DNA of 64,000 nucleotides. Source: an uncultured Pseudomonadota bacterium. GTDB taxonomy: Bacteria > Pseudomonadota > Alphaproteobacteria > Rs-D84. Location: assembly GCA_902781465.1 (NCBI GenBank), contig CACZJK010000004.1, positions 1 to 64,000 of the forward strand. The letters run 5' to 3'. Shown piece after piece: positions 16,451-25,722 of this stretch; position 1 is the stretch's first letter; every line of letters begins with the position of its first letter. A program made the translations under genes and the position numbers. The notes beneath the pieces were generated by a model that saw only the letters and a list, made by a program, of their open reading frames with translations, was not told where the DNA came from and searched no databases.

Positions 16451-16894
16451 ATGAAAAAAATTTTATTATTATCTTTATTGCTTACACAACCATCATTTGC
16501 AGAAATGATGTGTGAAGATGCCACAGATTATTTTGCTGTATATGAACCTTATTCTTACACTTGTAATACTGGTCAATATTTACCGGCTAATACTTTGGGA
16601 TGTGTATCGTGTCCAAATGGTTGGACGTGTAGTGGTGGAACTTATGATTTTAACCCAAGTAAATACCAGGGTGCAGAATTAAATACTATAACAACAAATA
16701 CAATGAATAATATATGTGCCGATAATTTCCCGATTGATTTATATGCGGTATATGAACCAAACACAATAACAATAAATTGGGACGATGGGACGAATACGAC
16801 ACAGAACACTTGTGTTTATGGACAATCGATAACATTACCACCAACACCAGTCCGCCCGGGTTATGTGTTCGGGGGATGGCGTATACGTAAATAA
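16451..16894 (+). CDS. Secreted Cys-rich protein with InlB-type repeat (paralogue)
   Basis: A 147-residue shorter paralogue of the gene at 73-660. It has the same signal peptide (MKKILLLSLLLTQPSFA), one Cys-rich module instead of two (GQYLPANTLGCVSCPNGW then CSGGTYDFNPSKYQG), and the same C-terminal InlB B-repeat ending VFGGWRIRK. The leader AATAAGGAGATAGAT and first codons are base-identical to the paralogue, pointing to recent duplication with loss or gain of one Cys module. Probably a secreted or surface protein; function unknown. Confidence 0.85.
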   Translation: MKKILLLSLLLTQPSFAEMMCEDATDYFAVYEPYSYTCNTGQYLPANTLGCVSCPNGWTCSGGTYDFNPSKYQGAELNTITTNTMNNICADNFPIDLYAVYEPNTITINWDDGTNTTQNTCVYGQSITLPPTPVRPGYVFGGWRIRK

Positions 16895-16922
16895 AATTTT
16901 AACCCAAGGAAAATATATTTTA

Positions 16923-16950
16923 TTGCCTTTGTGAAAACATTGTTTATAAT
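16923..16950 (+). promoter_or_regulatory. Promoter giving a leaderless mltG mRNA
   Basis: TTGCCT (16923-16928), 16-bp spacer, perfect TATAAT (16945-16950). Eight nt separate the -10 box from the mltG ATG, so transcription should start at or next to the start codon. Confidence 0.55.
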
Positions 16951-16958
16951 CTTTCGTT

Positions 16959-17969
16959 ATGATGAAAATATCAAAAAGAAGATTCAAAAATATCAAAGAG
17001 TGGGTTAAGTTTGCGCTGGCGATTGCGTGTGTGGTTGTGTTCGCCATTTTCTTTGTGTTTAATATTTGGTCACCTGTGAAAAAGCCGGTCAGTGTTATTG
17101 TTCCACGTGGGGCTTCGGTGACGGGTATGACTAATTACCTTTATAAAAATAACATTATCAAATCCAAAGAATTATTCTATTTTTCAATTCGTGTTAATGG
17201 TGGTCAAATTCAGGCAGGGGAATATGAAATACCGCGTGGGGCAGGGGTTTGGACGATTGCGGATATGCTGTCCAATGGACGTGTCGCGACAACAACAATT
17301 ACTATTCCCGAAGGATATACGGTTATTCAAATCAAGAATATGTTGATGAAGGTTCCGTATTTAACTGGTGATGTAGATTGTGATAAAAATATTCCTGTTT
17401 GCGATTTACATGATGGCGATATTTTTCCAGATACTTATACAATCGCGCGTGGGACAACGCGTTTGGCTGTTCTGGATTTGGCACGTAAAAAAATGGATGG
17501 GGTAAAGGCTTCTTTTGCGGGGGCTAAATACCCAATGCCATTGAAAAATTGGGAAGAAGTTATGGTTTTGGCATCTATTGTTCAAAAGGAAACGCCGTTA
17601 AAACGTGAAATGCCAATCGTGGCCAGTGTTTATCTGAACAGATTGAATATCAATATGCGTCTTCAATCTTGTCCAACGGTTATTTATCCGCTGACTAATT
17701 TCGAAGGCGATATGCATGGCGAACCTTTGTTAAGTGGACATTTGAAAATAGACAGCCCTTATAACACTTATACTCATAATGGTTTGCCGCCGCATCCGAT
17801 TGCTAATGTTGGGCGCGATGCGATTCGTGCAGTGTTAAGGCCTGCGAATACAAAGTATTTATTCTTTGTTGCAGACGGACGTGGTGGACACAAGTTTTCC
17901 AAAGATTATGCGGAACACCAAAAAAATCATAATGTTTGGCGTGGAATAAAAAAAGAATTAAATAAGTAA
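16959..17969 (+). CDS. mltG: Endolytic murein transglycosylase MltG
   Basis: Cleaves nascent peptidoglycan strands at the inner membrane and sets glycan length (family knowledge). The 336-residue protein has an N-terminal membrane anchor (about 18-42), a LysM-like region (about 45-110) and the YceG catalytic domain. The catalytic Glu lies in ASIVQKET (near residue 210), with RLQSCPTVIY and the signature SPYNTYTHNGLPPHPIANVG. It has no ribosome-binding site. A second ATG follows immediately (16962). It usually sits next to fabF; here it is separated by about 2.8 kb of accessory DNA. Confidence 0.94.
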   Translation: MMKISKRRFKNIKEWVKFALAIACVVVFAIFFVFNIWSPVKKPVSVIVPRGASVTGMTNYLYKNNIIKSKELFYFSIRVNGGQIQAGEYEIPRGAGVWTIADMLSNGRVATTTITIPEGYTVIQIKNMLMKVPYLTGDVDCDKNIPVCDLHDGDIFPDTYTIARGTTRLAVLDLARKKMDGVKASFAGAKYPMPLKNWEEVMVLASIVQKETPLKREMPIVASVYLNRLNINMRLQSCPTVIYPLTNFEGDMHGEPLLSGHLKIDSPYNTYTHNGLPPHPIANVGRDAIRAVLRPANTKYLFFVADGRGGHKFSKDYAEHQKNHNVWRGIKKELNK

Positions 17970-18082
17970 AAAAATACGTGCTTTTTTTCGCGCGCAACGG
18001 ACGCAATTATATCATATTTTTCAATTTTAGGCAAGAAATCTATTTCCTTGAATATGCTTGGTTTCAATGTGATAATATTCTT

Positions 18083-18101
18083 ATCAGGATTATAACCTGA
18101 T
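18083..18101 (+). promoter_or_regulatory. Palindrome overlapping a -10-like box
   Basis: ATCAGG-ATTATAA-CCTGAT: a 6-bp inverted repeat whose centre contains TATAA, 30-48 bp upstream of the outer-membrane-protein gene. It is a candidate operator or core promoter; the rest of 17970-18130 shows nothing clear. Confidence 0.4.
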
Positions 18102-18130
18102 TTAAGTTTAACCGAGAGAAAGGATAAAAC

Positions 18131-18952
18131 ATGAAAAAAATTGCTTTAACTTCATTATTGGCTGTATTTGCTGTTTCTGCTGCTTCTGCTGCAAACGTAA
18201 TTGACGGTAACCCATTATACATGCCAAAAGCAGGACATTTTTACAGTGAAACAATGTTGGGTTCTCATTCTGGACATGATGAATTGAAATCTTGGTATTT
18301 AAATGAAGATTTTGGTTACGGTATCACAGATAGATTTGCACTGGATATCGCAACAACAATTGAAGATGAACAGTCTTTCGATAAATGGGCTTGGGGAGAT
18401 TTTGGTTTGAAAGCAACATATCGTGTGCTGGATATGGGGGCTTGGAAAGCCGACTTAATAGGTGCTTATACTGTGGATCATGTATGGGATAATCATCGTC
18501 CTTTCTTGAAAGAAGAAGATACAATGTATATATGGACAGCCGGTGTTCGTGGTGGTTATATGGCTTCTAATTGGACTGTTGCTGCACATGCGTTGTTTGA
18601 ATACAAAAACACAGAATCTTTCAATTGGAACGAAGATGCTGGTAAATATGGAGAACACGAATTATCCTTGGGATTGGATGCTCAATATGTAATTTGCCCA
18701 CATTTGTCTGTCTTGGCAGGTGTAGAATATACAGGTCGTTTGGATAAAACAGAACATGGTATCGAAGGAACCAAAATTAAAAACGCTGGTAGATGGGATG
18801 CCATGTTGGGTGCAAACTATAATATAGATGCCACAAAATATGTTGGTTTATATGTAACTGCTGATATGAATCACCAAGGTGGAGATAATCACGATAAATG
18901 GGAAGTTGAAAACGGATTTGGCTTTGGTGCTAAATTTGGTATTGACTTCTAA
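18131..18952 (+). CDS. Predicted outer-membrane beta-barrel protein
   Basis: The 273-residue protein has a clear signal peptide (AVSAASA, about residue 20). Alternating amphipathic strands follow, rich in aromatic and charged residues (YGITDRFALDIATTIED, KATYRVLDMGAWKADLIGAY), ending in the terminal-Phe strand FGFGAKFGIDF that is typical for BAM-assembled barrels. An 8-12-strand barrel is plausible. AAAGGAT precedes the ATG. It forms a single-gene unit ended by a strong terminator. No specific porin family was recognised. Confidence 0.8.
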   Translation: MKKIALTSLLAVFAVSAASAANVIDGNPLYMPKAGHFYSETMLGSHSGHDELKSWYLNEDFGYGITDRFALDIATTIEDEQSFDKWAWGDFGLKATYRVLDMGAWKADLIGAYTVDHVWDNHRPFLKEEDTMYIWTAGVRGGYMASNWTVAAHALFEYKNTESFNWNEDAGKYGEHELSLGLDAQYVICPHLSVLAGVEYTGRLDKTEHGIEGTKIKNAGRWDAMLGANYNIDATKYVGLYVTADMNHQGGDNHDKWEVENGFGFGAKFGIDF

Positions 18953-18968
18953 TTTGTTCAAAACTAAT

Positions 18969-19001
18969 AAAAATCCGGCTGTTTGGCCGGATTTTTTATT
19001 T
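18969..19001 (+). terminator. Rho-independent terminator
   Basis: AAATCCGGC/GCCGGATTT with a TGTTTG loop followed by TTTTATTTG, ending the outer-membrane-protein transcript. Confidence 0.88.
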
Positions 19002-19069
19002 GTCCAGTTTTTGCAGAGTGAAAGTATAGATTTTTAGCGGTTTTTTCAAAAAAATGTCCGATATTTTCC

Positions 19070-19097
19070 TTGACAATTTTTGGGGTCAGGTTATAAT
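19070..19097 (+). promoter_or_regulatory. Main promoter of the ribosomal supercluster
   Basis: TTGACA (19070-19075), 16 bp, TATAAT (19092-19097): perfect consensus hexamers. A leader of about 145 nt follows, with a GGCGCAACGCGCC-type hairpin near 19170, before rpsL. Confidence 0.8.
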
Positions 19098-19246
19098 ATG
19101 CTTGCTTTCCGTGTAATGAAGGAAAGTAAGAAGTAACAGAAAACCGCATTTTGCGAGATTTATAATCAGGCGCAACGCGCCGGAAATAAGTCTGCTTGCG
19201 GGTTTCGTATGGAAAAAAGAGAAATAAAAAAACAAAGAGAATTTTA

Positions 19247-19589
19247 ATGCCAACAGTAAATCAACTGATTCGGAAACCACGTAAAAAGGTAGCGGAATCC
19301 TCAAAAACGCGGTGTTTGCACACGTGTTTATACGACTACACCTAAGAAACCTAACTCTGCTCAACGTAAAGTTGCGCGTGTTAAATTGGCTAATGGTCAC
19401 GAAGTAACTGCTTATATTCCAGGTGAAGGTCATAACCTTCAGGAACACAGTGTTGTTATGATTCGTGGTGGTCGTGTAAAGGACTTGCCAGGTGTTAAAT
19501 ATCACATTATCCGTGGTGTACTTGATACAAAAGGCGTCGAAAGCAGAAAACAAGGTCGTTCTCTGTACGGTGCTAAAGGTAAAAAATAA
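19247..19589 (+). pseudogene. rpsL: rpsL (ribosomal protein S12/uS12), disrupted by a frameshifting deletion
   Basis: S12 is an essential 30S decoding-centre protein. The first 17 codons ([17 protein letters not shown]) are normal, then the frame is lost. It resumes one frame over at [21 protein letters not shown] and runs intact to the end ([19 protein letters not shown]). Compared with the usual 123-residue protein, about 10 codons minus 1 nt (29 bp) are missing at about position 19298. Restoring them would give exactly 123 residues. Downstream PKKPNSA and KDLPG functional loops are intact. As the gene is essential, an assembly error, strain mixture or an intact second copy must be considered. 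Confidence 0.85.
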
Positions 19590-19654
19590 TACACATCTGA
19601 ATAGGGTGTGAGTAATTTGGGAAACCAAGTGAAGAAACAAAAAGGAAATTAAAT

Positions 19655-20128
19655 ATGTCAAGACGTAAAGCTGCAACAAAACGCGAAATCTTGCCAGATT
19701 CAAAATATAATAATCTGGTTGTTGCAAAATGTATTAATGTTGTTATGTGGGATGGTAAAAAAGAAGTTGCCGAAAACATCGTTTACGGTGCAATGGAAAA
19801 ATTGAAAACTATCGCAAAAGACAAAGATGAATTAACAACTTTCTTGGAAGCAGTCGATGCTTTGAAACCATCTGTAGAAGTTAAAGGTCGCCGCGTTGGT
19901 GGTGCTACTTACCAAGTTCCAGTAGAAGTTCGCAAAGAACGTCAACAAACATTGGCATTGCGTTGGTTGATTATGTTCGCAAGAAAACGTGGCGAACGTT
20001 CTATGGAAGAAAGATTGTTTGCAGAATTGCGTGACGCTTTGAATGGTCAAGGTGGCGCATTCAAAAAGAAATTAGATACACACAGAATGGCAGAAGCGAA
20101 TAAAGCATTTGCTCACTTCCGTTGGTAA
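19655..20128 (+). CDS. rpsG: 30S ribosomal protein S7 (uS7)
   Basis: The 157 residues match the family. It organises the 3' major domain of 16S rRNA. Signatures are [20 protein letters not shown] at the start, the [20 protein letters not shown] beta-hairpin loop and the C-terminal helix [13 protein letters not shown]. It lies in str order between rpsL and fusA with AAAGGAAAT upstream. Confidence 0.97.
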   Translation: MSRRKAATKREILPDSKYNNLVVAKCINVVMWDGKKEVAENIVYGAMEKLKTIAKDKDELTTFLEAVDALKPSVEVKGRRVGGATYQVPVEVRKERQQTLALRWLIMFARKRGERSMEERLFAELRDALNGQGGAFKKKLDTHRMAEANKAFAHFRW

Positions 20129-20158
20129 TATAATTAATAAAGAAATAAGGAAAGACAC

Positions 20159-22240
20159 ATGTCAGTTGGAAAAACCGCATCTTTGGATATGTACCGCAAT
20201 ATTGGAATTATGGCCCATATTGACGCAGGTAAAACAACTACTTCTGAACGTATTTTGTTTTATACCGGTAAGACATATAAAATCGGTGAAGTGCACGATG
20301 GTGCTGCAACTATGGACTGGATGGTTCAAGAACAAGAACGTGGTATTACAATTACTTCTGCCGCGACAACTTGCTTTTGGCGCGACCATCGTATCAATTT
20401 GATTGATACCCCAGGACACGTTGACTTTACAATGGAAGTAGAACGTTCTTTGCGTGTTTTGGACGGTGCTGTGGCTGTATTTGAATCTGTATCTGGTGTG
20501 CAACCTCAAACAGAAACAGTATGGCGTCAGGCAGATCGTTATAATGTTCCACGTATTTGCTTTATTAATAAGATGGACAGAACTGGTGCAAACTTCTTCC
20601 GTTGTGTTGATATGATTCGTGAACGTTTGGGCGCTAACCCATTGGTTGTTAATTTCCCAATCGGTCAAGAACAAGACTTCAAAGGCGTTGTTGACGTCGT
20701 TGAAATGAAAGGTATTATCTGGGAAGACGAAAATGGATCACATCCAAAAATCGAAGAAATCCCAGCAGAATTGAAAGAAAAAGCAGAAGAATTGCACAAC
20801 AAATTGATTGAAGAAGTTGTGACTTTGGATGATACTATCATGGAAGAATACATGGAAGGTAAAATCCCAGACACAGCGACAATCAAAAAATTGTTACGCA
20901 AAGGAACTATTGCTCAAAACTTTGTTCCTGTGTTGTGTGGAACTGCATTTAAGAATAAAGGTGTTCAACCATTGTTGGATGCTATCGTAGATTATTTGCC
21001 ATCTCCATTAGATATTCCTGCAATTAAGGGAACAAAAATGGACGGTAAAACAGAAACAGAACGTCATGCTGATCCAAAAGAACCTTTCAGTGCTTTGGCA
21101 TTTAAGGTTGCAAACGATCCTTTCGTTGGAAACTTGATGTTCATCCGTATTTATTCGGGTAAATTGACTTCTGGTTCCTATATCTATAATTCAAACCGTG
21201 ATAAACGTGAACGCGTAGGTCGTATGTTGTTGATGCACGCGAACGCACGTGAAGAAATCAAAGAAGCATCTGCAGGTGATATTATTACTTTGGTTGGTAT
21301 GAAAGAAACAATCACAGGTGATACACTTTGCGATGAAGCAAATCCAATTATTTTGGAATCTATTCATGTTCCAGAACCAGTTATCTCTATCGCAGTTGAA
21401 CCAAAAACAAAAGCTGATATCGAAAAGATGTCTTTGGGCCTTCAAGCATTGGCCAAAGAAGATCCTTCTTTCCGTGTATCTGTTGATGAAGAATCTGGTC
21501 AAACAATTTTGGCTGGTGTTGGTGAATTGCACTTGGAAATTTTGGTCGACAGATTATTGCGTGAATTCAAAGTAGATGTTAACGTTGGTGAACCTCGTAT
21601 CGCTTATCGTGAAACATTCCGCAAACCTGTCTTGGAAGAATATACACATAAAAAACAATCTGGTGGTTCTGGTCAATACGCTCAGGTTAAAATCCAATTT
21701 GAACCATTGGAACCAGGTGCTGGGTATGAATTTGAAAACAAGATTGTTGGTGGTGCGATTCCAAAAGAATACATCCCAGGTGTAGAAAAAGGTTTGAAGA
21801 TAGCACAACAAACTGGTGTTTTGATTGGCTATCCAACAGTAGATTTCAAGGCCACATTAGTAGATGGTAAATATCACGAAGTTGACTCTAATGTGTTGTG
21901 CTTTGAAATTGCGGCGCGTGCTTGCTTCCGCGAAGCGATGAAGAAAGCGGCACCAAAATTATTGGAACCGATTATGAAGCTTTCAGTGAACACACCGGAA
22001 GAATACGTCGGTGACATTATTGGCGATTTGAACAGTCGCCGCGGACAAATCAATGGTATCGAAACCAGATTCGGCAGCCAGTTAATTACTGCGTATGTTC
22101 CTCTGGCGAATTTGTTCGGGTATGTCAAAACATTACGTTCTTTGTCACAAGGTCGTGCAAATCCATATATGGAATTGTCACACTATGACGAAGTGCCACA
22201 AAATGTTGCTGACGAAGTAATCAAAAAAATGACAAAATAA
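20159..22240 (+). CDS. fusA: Elongation factor G
   Basis: The 693-residue translocase GTPase of normal length. G1 is AHIDAGKTT, switch I is QERGITI, G3 is DTPGHVDF, G4 is NKMD and domain IV includes the [12 protein letters not shown] loop. It starts 30 nt after rpsG with AAGGAAAGA upstream. No frameshift, unlike its neighbour rpsL. Confidence 0.98.
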   Translation: MSVGKTASLDMYRNIGIMAHIDAGKTTTSERILFYTGKTYKIGEVHDGAATMDWMVQEQERGITITSAATTCFWRDHRINLIDTPGHVDFTMEVERSLRVLDGAVAVFESVSGVQPQTETVWRQADRYNVPRICFINKMDRTGANFFRCVDMIRERLGANPLVVNFPIGQEQDFKGVVDVVEMKGIIWEDENGSHPKIEEIPAELKEKAEELHNKLIEEVVTLDDTIMEEYMEGKIPDTATIKKLLRKGTIAQNFVPVLCGTAFKNKGVQPLLDAIVDYLPSPLDIPAIKGTKMDGKTETERHADPKEPFSALAFKVANDPFVGNLMFIRIYSGKLTSGSYIYNSNRDKRERVGRMLLMHANAREEIKEASAGDIITLVGMKETITGDTLCDEANPIILESIHVPEPVISIAVEPKTKADIEKMSLGLQALAKEDPSFRVSVDEESGQTILAGVGELHLEILVDRLLREFKVDVNVGEPRIAYRETFRKPVLEEYTHKKQSGGSGQYAQVKIQFEPLEPGAGYEFENKIVGGAIPKEYIPGVEKGLKIAQQTGVLIGYPTVDFKATLVDGKYHEVDSNVLCFEIAARACFREAMKKAAPKLLEPIMKLSVNTPEEYVGDIIGDLNSRRGQINGIETRFGSQLITAYVPLANLFGYVKTLRSLSQGRANPYMELSHYDEVPQNVADEVIKKMTK

Positions 22241-22283
22241 ACAGTTTACAAACTTAAATAACTAACAGCCTAAGGAGAAAACT

Positions 22284-23471
22284 ATGGCAAAAGAAAAGTA
22301 TGTAAGAACAAAACCACACGTCAATATTGGTACTATTGGTCACGTTGACCACGGTAAAACAACATTGACAGCTGCAATTGTTCACTACTATGGCGTTGGT
22401 ATCGACGCACAAAAAGGTGTTGATCAAATCGATAACGCACCAGAAGAAAAAGCACGTGGTATAACAATTAACACTGCTCACGTTGAATATGAAACAGCAA
22501 ATCGTCACTATGCTCACGTTGACTGCCCAGGACACGCGGACTATGTTAAAAACATGATTACCGGTGCTGCTCAGATGGACGGTGCTATTTTGGTGGTTGC
22601 TGCAACTGATGGTCCAATGCCACAAACACGTGAACACATCTTGTTGGCACGTCAGGTAGGTATTCCAAAAATCGTAGTTTACTTGAATAAATGCGATTTG
22701 GCTAACGATCCTGAATTGTTGGAATTGGTTGAAATGGAAATCCGTGAATTGTTGTCTGCTAATGACTTCGATGGTGATAATGCTCCTATTATCCGTGGTT
22801 CTGCTATTTCCGCATTGGAAGGCAAAAACGACGGTTTGGGCAAAGAATCTATTGATGCATTGTTGGCTGCATGTGATTCATATATCCCATTACCAGATCG
22901 TCCAGTTGATAAACCTTTCTTGATGCCAATTGAAGACGTGTTCTCTATCACAGGTCGTGGTACAGTGGTAACAGGTCGTGTAGAATCTGGTGTTATCAAA
23001 GTAGGTGACGAATGCGAAATCGTAGGTTTGAAACCAACACAAAAAACAACTGTTACTGGCGTTGAAATGTTCCGCAAATTGTTGGATCAAGGTGAAGCCG
23101 GTGATAACGTAGGTTTGTTGTTGCGTGGTACAAAGAAAGAAGATGTAGAACGTGGTCAAATCATCTGCAAACCAGGTTCAATTACACCTCATACAGACTT
23201 TGAAGCTGAAGTTTATATTTTGACGAAAGAAGAAGGTGGCCGTCATACAGCGTTCTTCTCTAACTATCGTCCACAATTCTATTTCAGCACAACAGACGTA
23301 ACAGGTACAATTACTTTGCCAGCAGACAAAGAAATGGTCTTGCCAGGTGATAACGTTCGTATCAGCGTGCAATTGATTGCACCTATTGCTATGAGCGAAG
23401 GTCGCCGCTTTGCTATCCGTGAAGGCGGACGCACAGTTGGTGCAGGTGTTGTATCAAAAATTGTTAAATAA
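22284..23471 (+). CDS. tuf: Elongation factor Tu
   Basis: The 395-residue protein delivers aminoacyl-tRNA. It shows G1 GHVDHGKTT, the switch I Thr in [10 protein letters not shown]3 [12 protein letters not shown]4 NKCD and the C-terminal signature [12 protein letters not shown]. The C-terminal end of domain 3 reads [20 protein letters not shown], ordinary for the family. AAGGAG lies before the ATG. A 10-bp hairpin without a U-tract follows the stop. The window ends with a Fic/Doc-type gene; Doc enzymes target EF-Tu in other bacteria. Confidence 0.98.
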   Translation: MAKEKYVRTKPHVNIGTIGHVDHGKTTLTAAIVHYYGVGIDAQKGVDQIDNAPEEKARGITINTAHVEYETANRHYAHVDCPGHADYVKNMITGAAQMDGAILVVAATDGPMPQTREHILLARQVGIPKIVVYLNKCDLANDPELLELVEMEIRELLSANDFDGDNAPIIRGSAISALEGKNDGLGKESIDALLAACDSYIPLPDRPVDKPFLMPIEDVFSITGRGTVVTGRVESGVIKVGDECEIVGLKPTQKTTVTGVEMFRKLLDQGEAGDNVGLLLRGTKKEDVERGQIICKPGSITPHTDFEAEVYILTKEEGGRHTAFFSNYRPQFYFSTTDVTGTITLPADKEMVLPGDNVRISVQLIAPIAMSEGRRFAIREGGRTVGAGVVSKIVK

Positions 23472-23481
23472 TTGTTGCAAT

Positions 23482-23514
23482 TTGCGGGCTAATGGTTTAT
23501 CCTATAGCCCGCAA
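23482..23514 (+). other. tuf-rpsJ intergenic hairpin
   Basis: TTGCGGGCTA (23482-23491) pairs perfectly with TAGCCCGCAA (23505-23514) over a 13-nt loop. It is followed by AACAAC rather than T residues, so it is more likely an RNA processing or stability element or leaky barrier than an intrinsic terminator. Confidence 0.7.
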
Positions 23515-23540
23515 AACAACTTAAAAAAGGAAAACGAACA

Positions 23541-23852
23541 ATGGTACCAGCATCTAAGATTCGCATCAAATTAATCGCTTTCGACCACAGGGTCTTGATG
23601 GAATCAGTAGAAGAAATAGTAAAAACAGCAAAACGCACCGGCGCCGATGTCGTTGGACCAGTTCGCTTGCCAACTTTGATTCAAAAGTTTACAGTGAACC
23701 GTTCCCCACACGTTGATAAAAAATCACGTGAACAATTCGAAATCCGTAATCATAAAGCGGTCGTAGATATTGTTAACCCAACCCCTCAGACAGTTGATGC
23801 ACTGATGAAGTTGGATTTGGCATCTGGTGTTGATGTAAAAATTAAATTATAA
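23541..23852 (+). CDS. rpsJ: 30S ribosomal protein S10 / NusE (uS10)
   Basis: The 103-residue protein also acts as NusE in antitermination. Motifs are [28 protein letters not shown] and the long loop [20 protein letters not shown]. First gene of the S10 block, fused in order to tuf. AAAGGAAAA precedes the ATG. Confidence 0.97.
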   Translation: MVPASKIRIKLIAFDHRVLMESVEEIVKTAKRTGADVVGPVRLPTLIQKFTVNRSPHVDKKSREQFEIRNHKAVVDIVNPTPQTVDALMKLDLASGVDVKIKL

Positions 23853-23916
23853 ATCATAAAATGTGTATGTTGATGGATGTGTGTAATCCATTAACCACTG
23901 ACAAAAAGGCAAAAAA

Positions 23917-24648
23917 ATGAAACGTAGCGGATTAATTACAACAAAAATAGGGATGACCCGTCTTTATGATGAAGCCGGTGTTGCCCACGCAGTAACAGTT
24001 TTATCTGTTGGGGATTGTGCTGTTATTGGAAATCGTACAACAGAAAAAAATGGTTATGTAGCAAATATATTGGGTTTGCGTGAAGCAAAAGCAAAACATG
24101 TTGCGAAACCTCAAGCAGTAGCAGCAGAAAAAGCGGGTGTAAAACCTTATCGCAAGGTTGTTGAATTCCGCGTTTCTGATGATTGTGTAATTCCAGCAGG
24201 AACACAATTATCTGCCGCACATTTTATTGCCGGTCAATATGTTGATGTTCAAGCAACCAGCAAAGGTAAAGGTTTCCAGGGTGCTATGAAACGCCACAAT
24301 TTCGGTGGTAAAGAAGCAACTCACGGTGTGTTAAAAGCTCATCGTTCCTTGGGTGGTACAGGTATGCGTGAATGGCCAGGCCGCGTCTTGAAAGGTAAAA
24401 AGATGTCCGGTCAAATGGGTAACGAAACAGTAACAGTTCAAAACTTGAAAGTTTTTGGAACAGATGTTGCTGAAAACTTGATTTTCGTTGAAGGCGCAGT
24501 TCCAGGCAGCAACGGAACATTTGTATTGGTTAATGACGCTGTTAAAAAAGTTCAAGACCAATTGCCGGTTCCAACATTTGTTGCACAAACAGCAGCCGAA
24601 CCAGTTGCAGAAGCAACAGAACCTGTAAATGAAGCAGAACAAGCATAA
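23917..24648 (+). CDS. rplC: 50S ribosomal protein L3 (uL3), C-terminally extended
   Basis: The 243 residues exceed the usual 205-215. The core is normal: GLITTKIGMTR at the start, HRSLGGTGMREWPGRVLKGK, then MSGQMGNETVTVQNLKV. The extra length is a C-terminal Ala/Pro/Glu-rich tail from about residue 218, containing AAEPVAEATEPVNEAEQA. This tail is acidic, which is unusual for an RNA-binding protein. AAAAAGGC lies upstream. Confidence 0.96.
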   Translation: MKRSGLITTKIGMTRLYDEAGVAHAVTVLSVGDCAVIGNRTTEKNGYVANILGLREAKAKHVAKPQAVAAEKAGVKPYRKVVEFRVSDDCVIPAGTQLSAAHFIAGQYVDVQATSKGKGFQGAMKRHNFGGKEATHGVLKAHRSLGGTGMREWPGRVLKGKKMSGQMGNETVTVQNLKVFGTDVAENLIFVEGAVPGSNGTFVLVNDAVKKVQDQLPVPTFVAQTAAEPVAEATEPVNEAEQA

Positions 24649-24671
24649 CGACACAATATAAGGTGAATAAA

Positions 24672-25292
24672 ATGCAAGTAGAAATTTTAAATTTAGATGG
24701 CAAATCAGTCGGTAAAGTAGATTTATCCGACAGCATCTTTGGAATTGATCCACGTGCAGACATTTTGCACCGTGTTGTTACATGGCAACGTGCAAATGCT
24801 CGTGCAGGCACTCATGCAGTTAAAACTGTATCTGATGTTGCAGGAAGTGGTAAAAAAGCATTCAAACAAAAGAAAACAGGTAATGCACGTGAAGGTGAAA
24901 GATACAACGTTCACATGCGTGGCGGTGGTGTAGTTCATGGACCAGTTGTTCGTGATCATAACATCGATTTGCCAAAGAAAATCCGTGCTTTGGGTTTGAA
25001 AATGGCTTTGTCTTCAAAAGTAAAAGAAGGCGCTTTGATTGTTATCGATAGCGAAAAAATGAAAGAAGCAAAAACAAACACATTGGCAAAACAATTGAAA
25101 AAATTGGATATTGCTTCTGCTTTGTTTGTTGGGGCACAAGACATTGATGCAAACTTCAAGAAATCTGCTGCAAACATTATCAATGTTGACGTATTGCCAA
25201 CAATTGGTTTGAATGTTTTGGATATCTTGAAACACGAAAAATTAGTTTTGACAGCCGATGCTGTTAAAGCCGTAGAAGCGAGACTTTCATAA
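24672..25292 (+). CDS. rplD: 50S ribosomal protein L4 (uL4)
   Basis: The 206-residue protein assembles 23S domain I. Motifs are DPRADILHRVVTWQRANARAGTHA, GKKAFKQKKTGNAREG (the extended RNA-binding loop) and RGGGVVHGP. The loop is more divergent than usual (normally K-P-W-R-Q-K-G-T-G-R-A-R). The ATG at 24672 follows AAGGTG; an in-frame GTG at 24663 overlaps that site and is unlikely. Confidence 0.95.
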   Translation: MQVEILNLDGKSVGKVDLSDSIFGIDPRADILHRVVTWQRANARAGTHAVKTVSDVAGSGKKAFKQKKTGNAREGERYNVHMRGGGVVHGPVVRDHNIDLPKKIRALGLKMALSSKVKEGALIVIDSEKMKEAKTNTLAKQLKKLDIASALFVGAQDIDANFKKSAANIINVDVLPTIGLNVLDILKHEKLVLTADAVKAVEARLS

Positions 25293-25308
25293 TTAAAGGT
25301 TTGAAGAT

Positions 25309-25651
25309 ATGGCAGAAAAAAAAGTTGAAAAGAAATTAGTTGCGTCGGCAAATACTTATGAAGTATTGCGCCGTCCAATCATTTCGGAAAAAGCTTTCGG
25401 AAAAAGCAGCTCGCCTTTCCGAAAGCAACGGTGTTGTGTTCGAAGTCGCAATGTCTGCGACAAAAGAAGATGTTGCAAAAGCAGTTGAAGTTTTGTTCGG
25501 TGTTAAACCAACAAAAGTCAACGTTGTTATCACAAAAGGTAAAGTAAAAACTTTCCGTGGTCGCAGCACAGGTACACAACGCAAAGTTAAAAAAGCATAC
25601 GTATCTTTGCCGGCAGATGCAAATTTGGATTTGTCCGCAGATATGAAATAA
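25309..25651 (+). pseudogene. rplW: rplW (ribosomal protein L23/uL23), frame broken by a 13-bp tandem duplication
   Basis: L23 lines the peptide exit tunnel and docks SRP and trigger factor. Reading from the ATG at 25309 gives the normal N-terminus (TYEVLRRPIISEKA), then the frame shifts. The rest (ARLSESNGVVFEVAMSATKE through ADANLDLSADMK) lies in the +1 frame. The cause is visible: TTTCGGAAAAAGC occurs twice in exact tandem, 25382-25394 and 25395-25407. Removing one copy gives an uninterrupted 109-residue L23 with IISEKAARLSESNGV across the junction. As in rpsL, either the genome or the assembly has an error at an essential locus. Confidence 0.92.
25382..25407 (+). repeat. Exact 13-bp tandem duplication inside rplW
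   Basis: Two adjacent copies of TTTCGGAAAAAGC. The repeat is not a multiple of three and is the only lesion in the gene. Confidence 0.97.
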
Positions 25652-25657
25652 CTAACG

Positions 25658-25701
25658 GTTTTGACAGAGAACCCGGAATATTCGGATGTTAGTGTCAAAA
25701 C
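25658..25701 (+). other. rplW-rplB intergenic inverted repeat
   Basis: GTTTTGACA (25658-25666) pairs with TGTCAAAAC (25693-25701). The loop contains a second near-palindrome CCGGAATATTCGG. There is no U-tract; it is one of many such junction hairpins in this cluster. Confidence 0.65.
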
Positions 25702-25722
25702 ATTAAACAAAGGTAAAATAAA

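Noticed and set aside
19086-19727. Long minus-strand reading frame across rpsL and rpsG as a gene
   Set aside because: It is antisense to well-conserved coding sequence and rich in Phe/Leu as expected from the complement; no ribosome-binding site and no family pattern.
20162-20674. Minus-strand reading frame within fusA
   Set aside because: Shadow of the EF-G coding strand; no independent support.
22254-22637. Minus-strand reading frame over the start of tuf
   Set aside because: Antisense to the G domain of EF-Tu; Cys/Phe/Val-rich composition is a complement artefact.
23482-23514. Intrinsic terminator between tuf and rpsJ
   Set aside because: The stem is strong, but the following bases are AACAAC rather than T residues.
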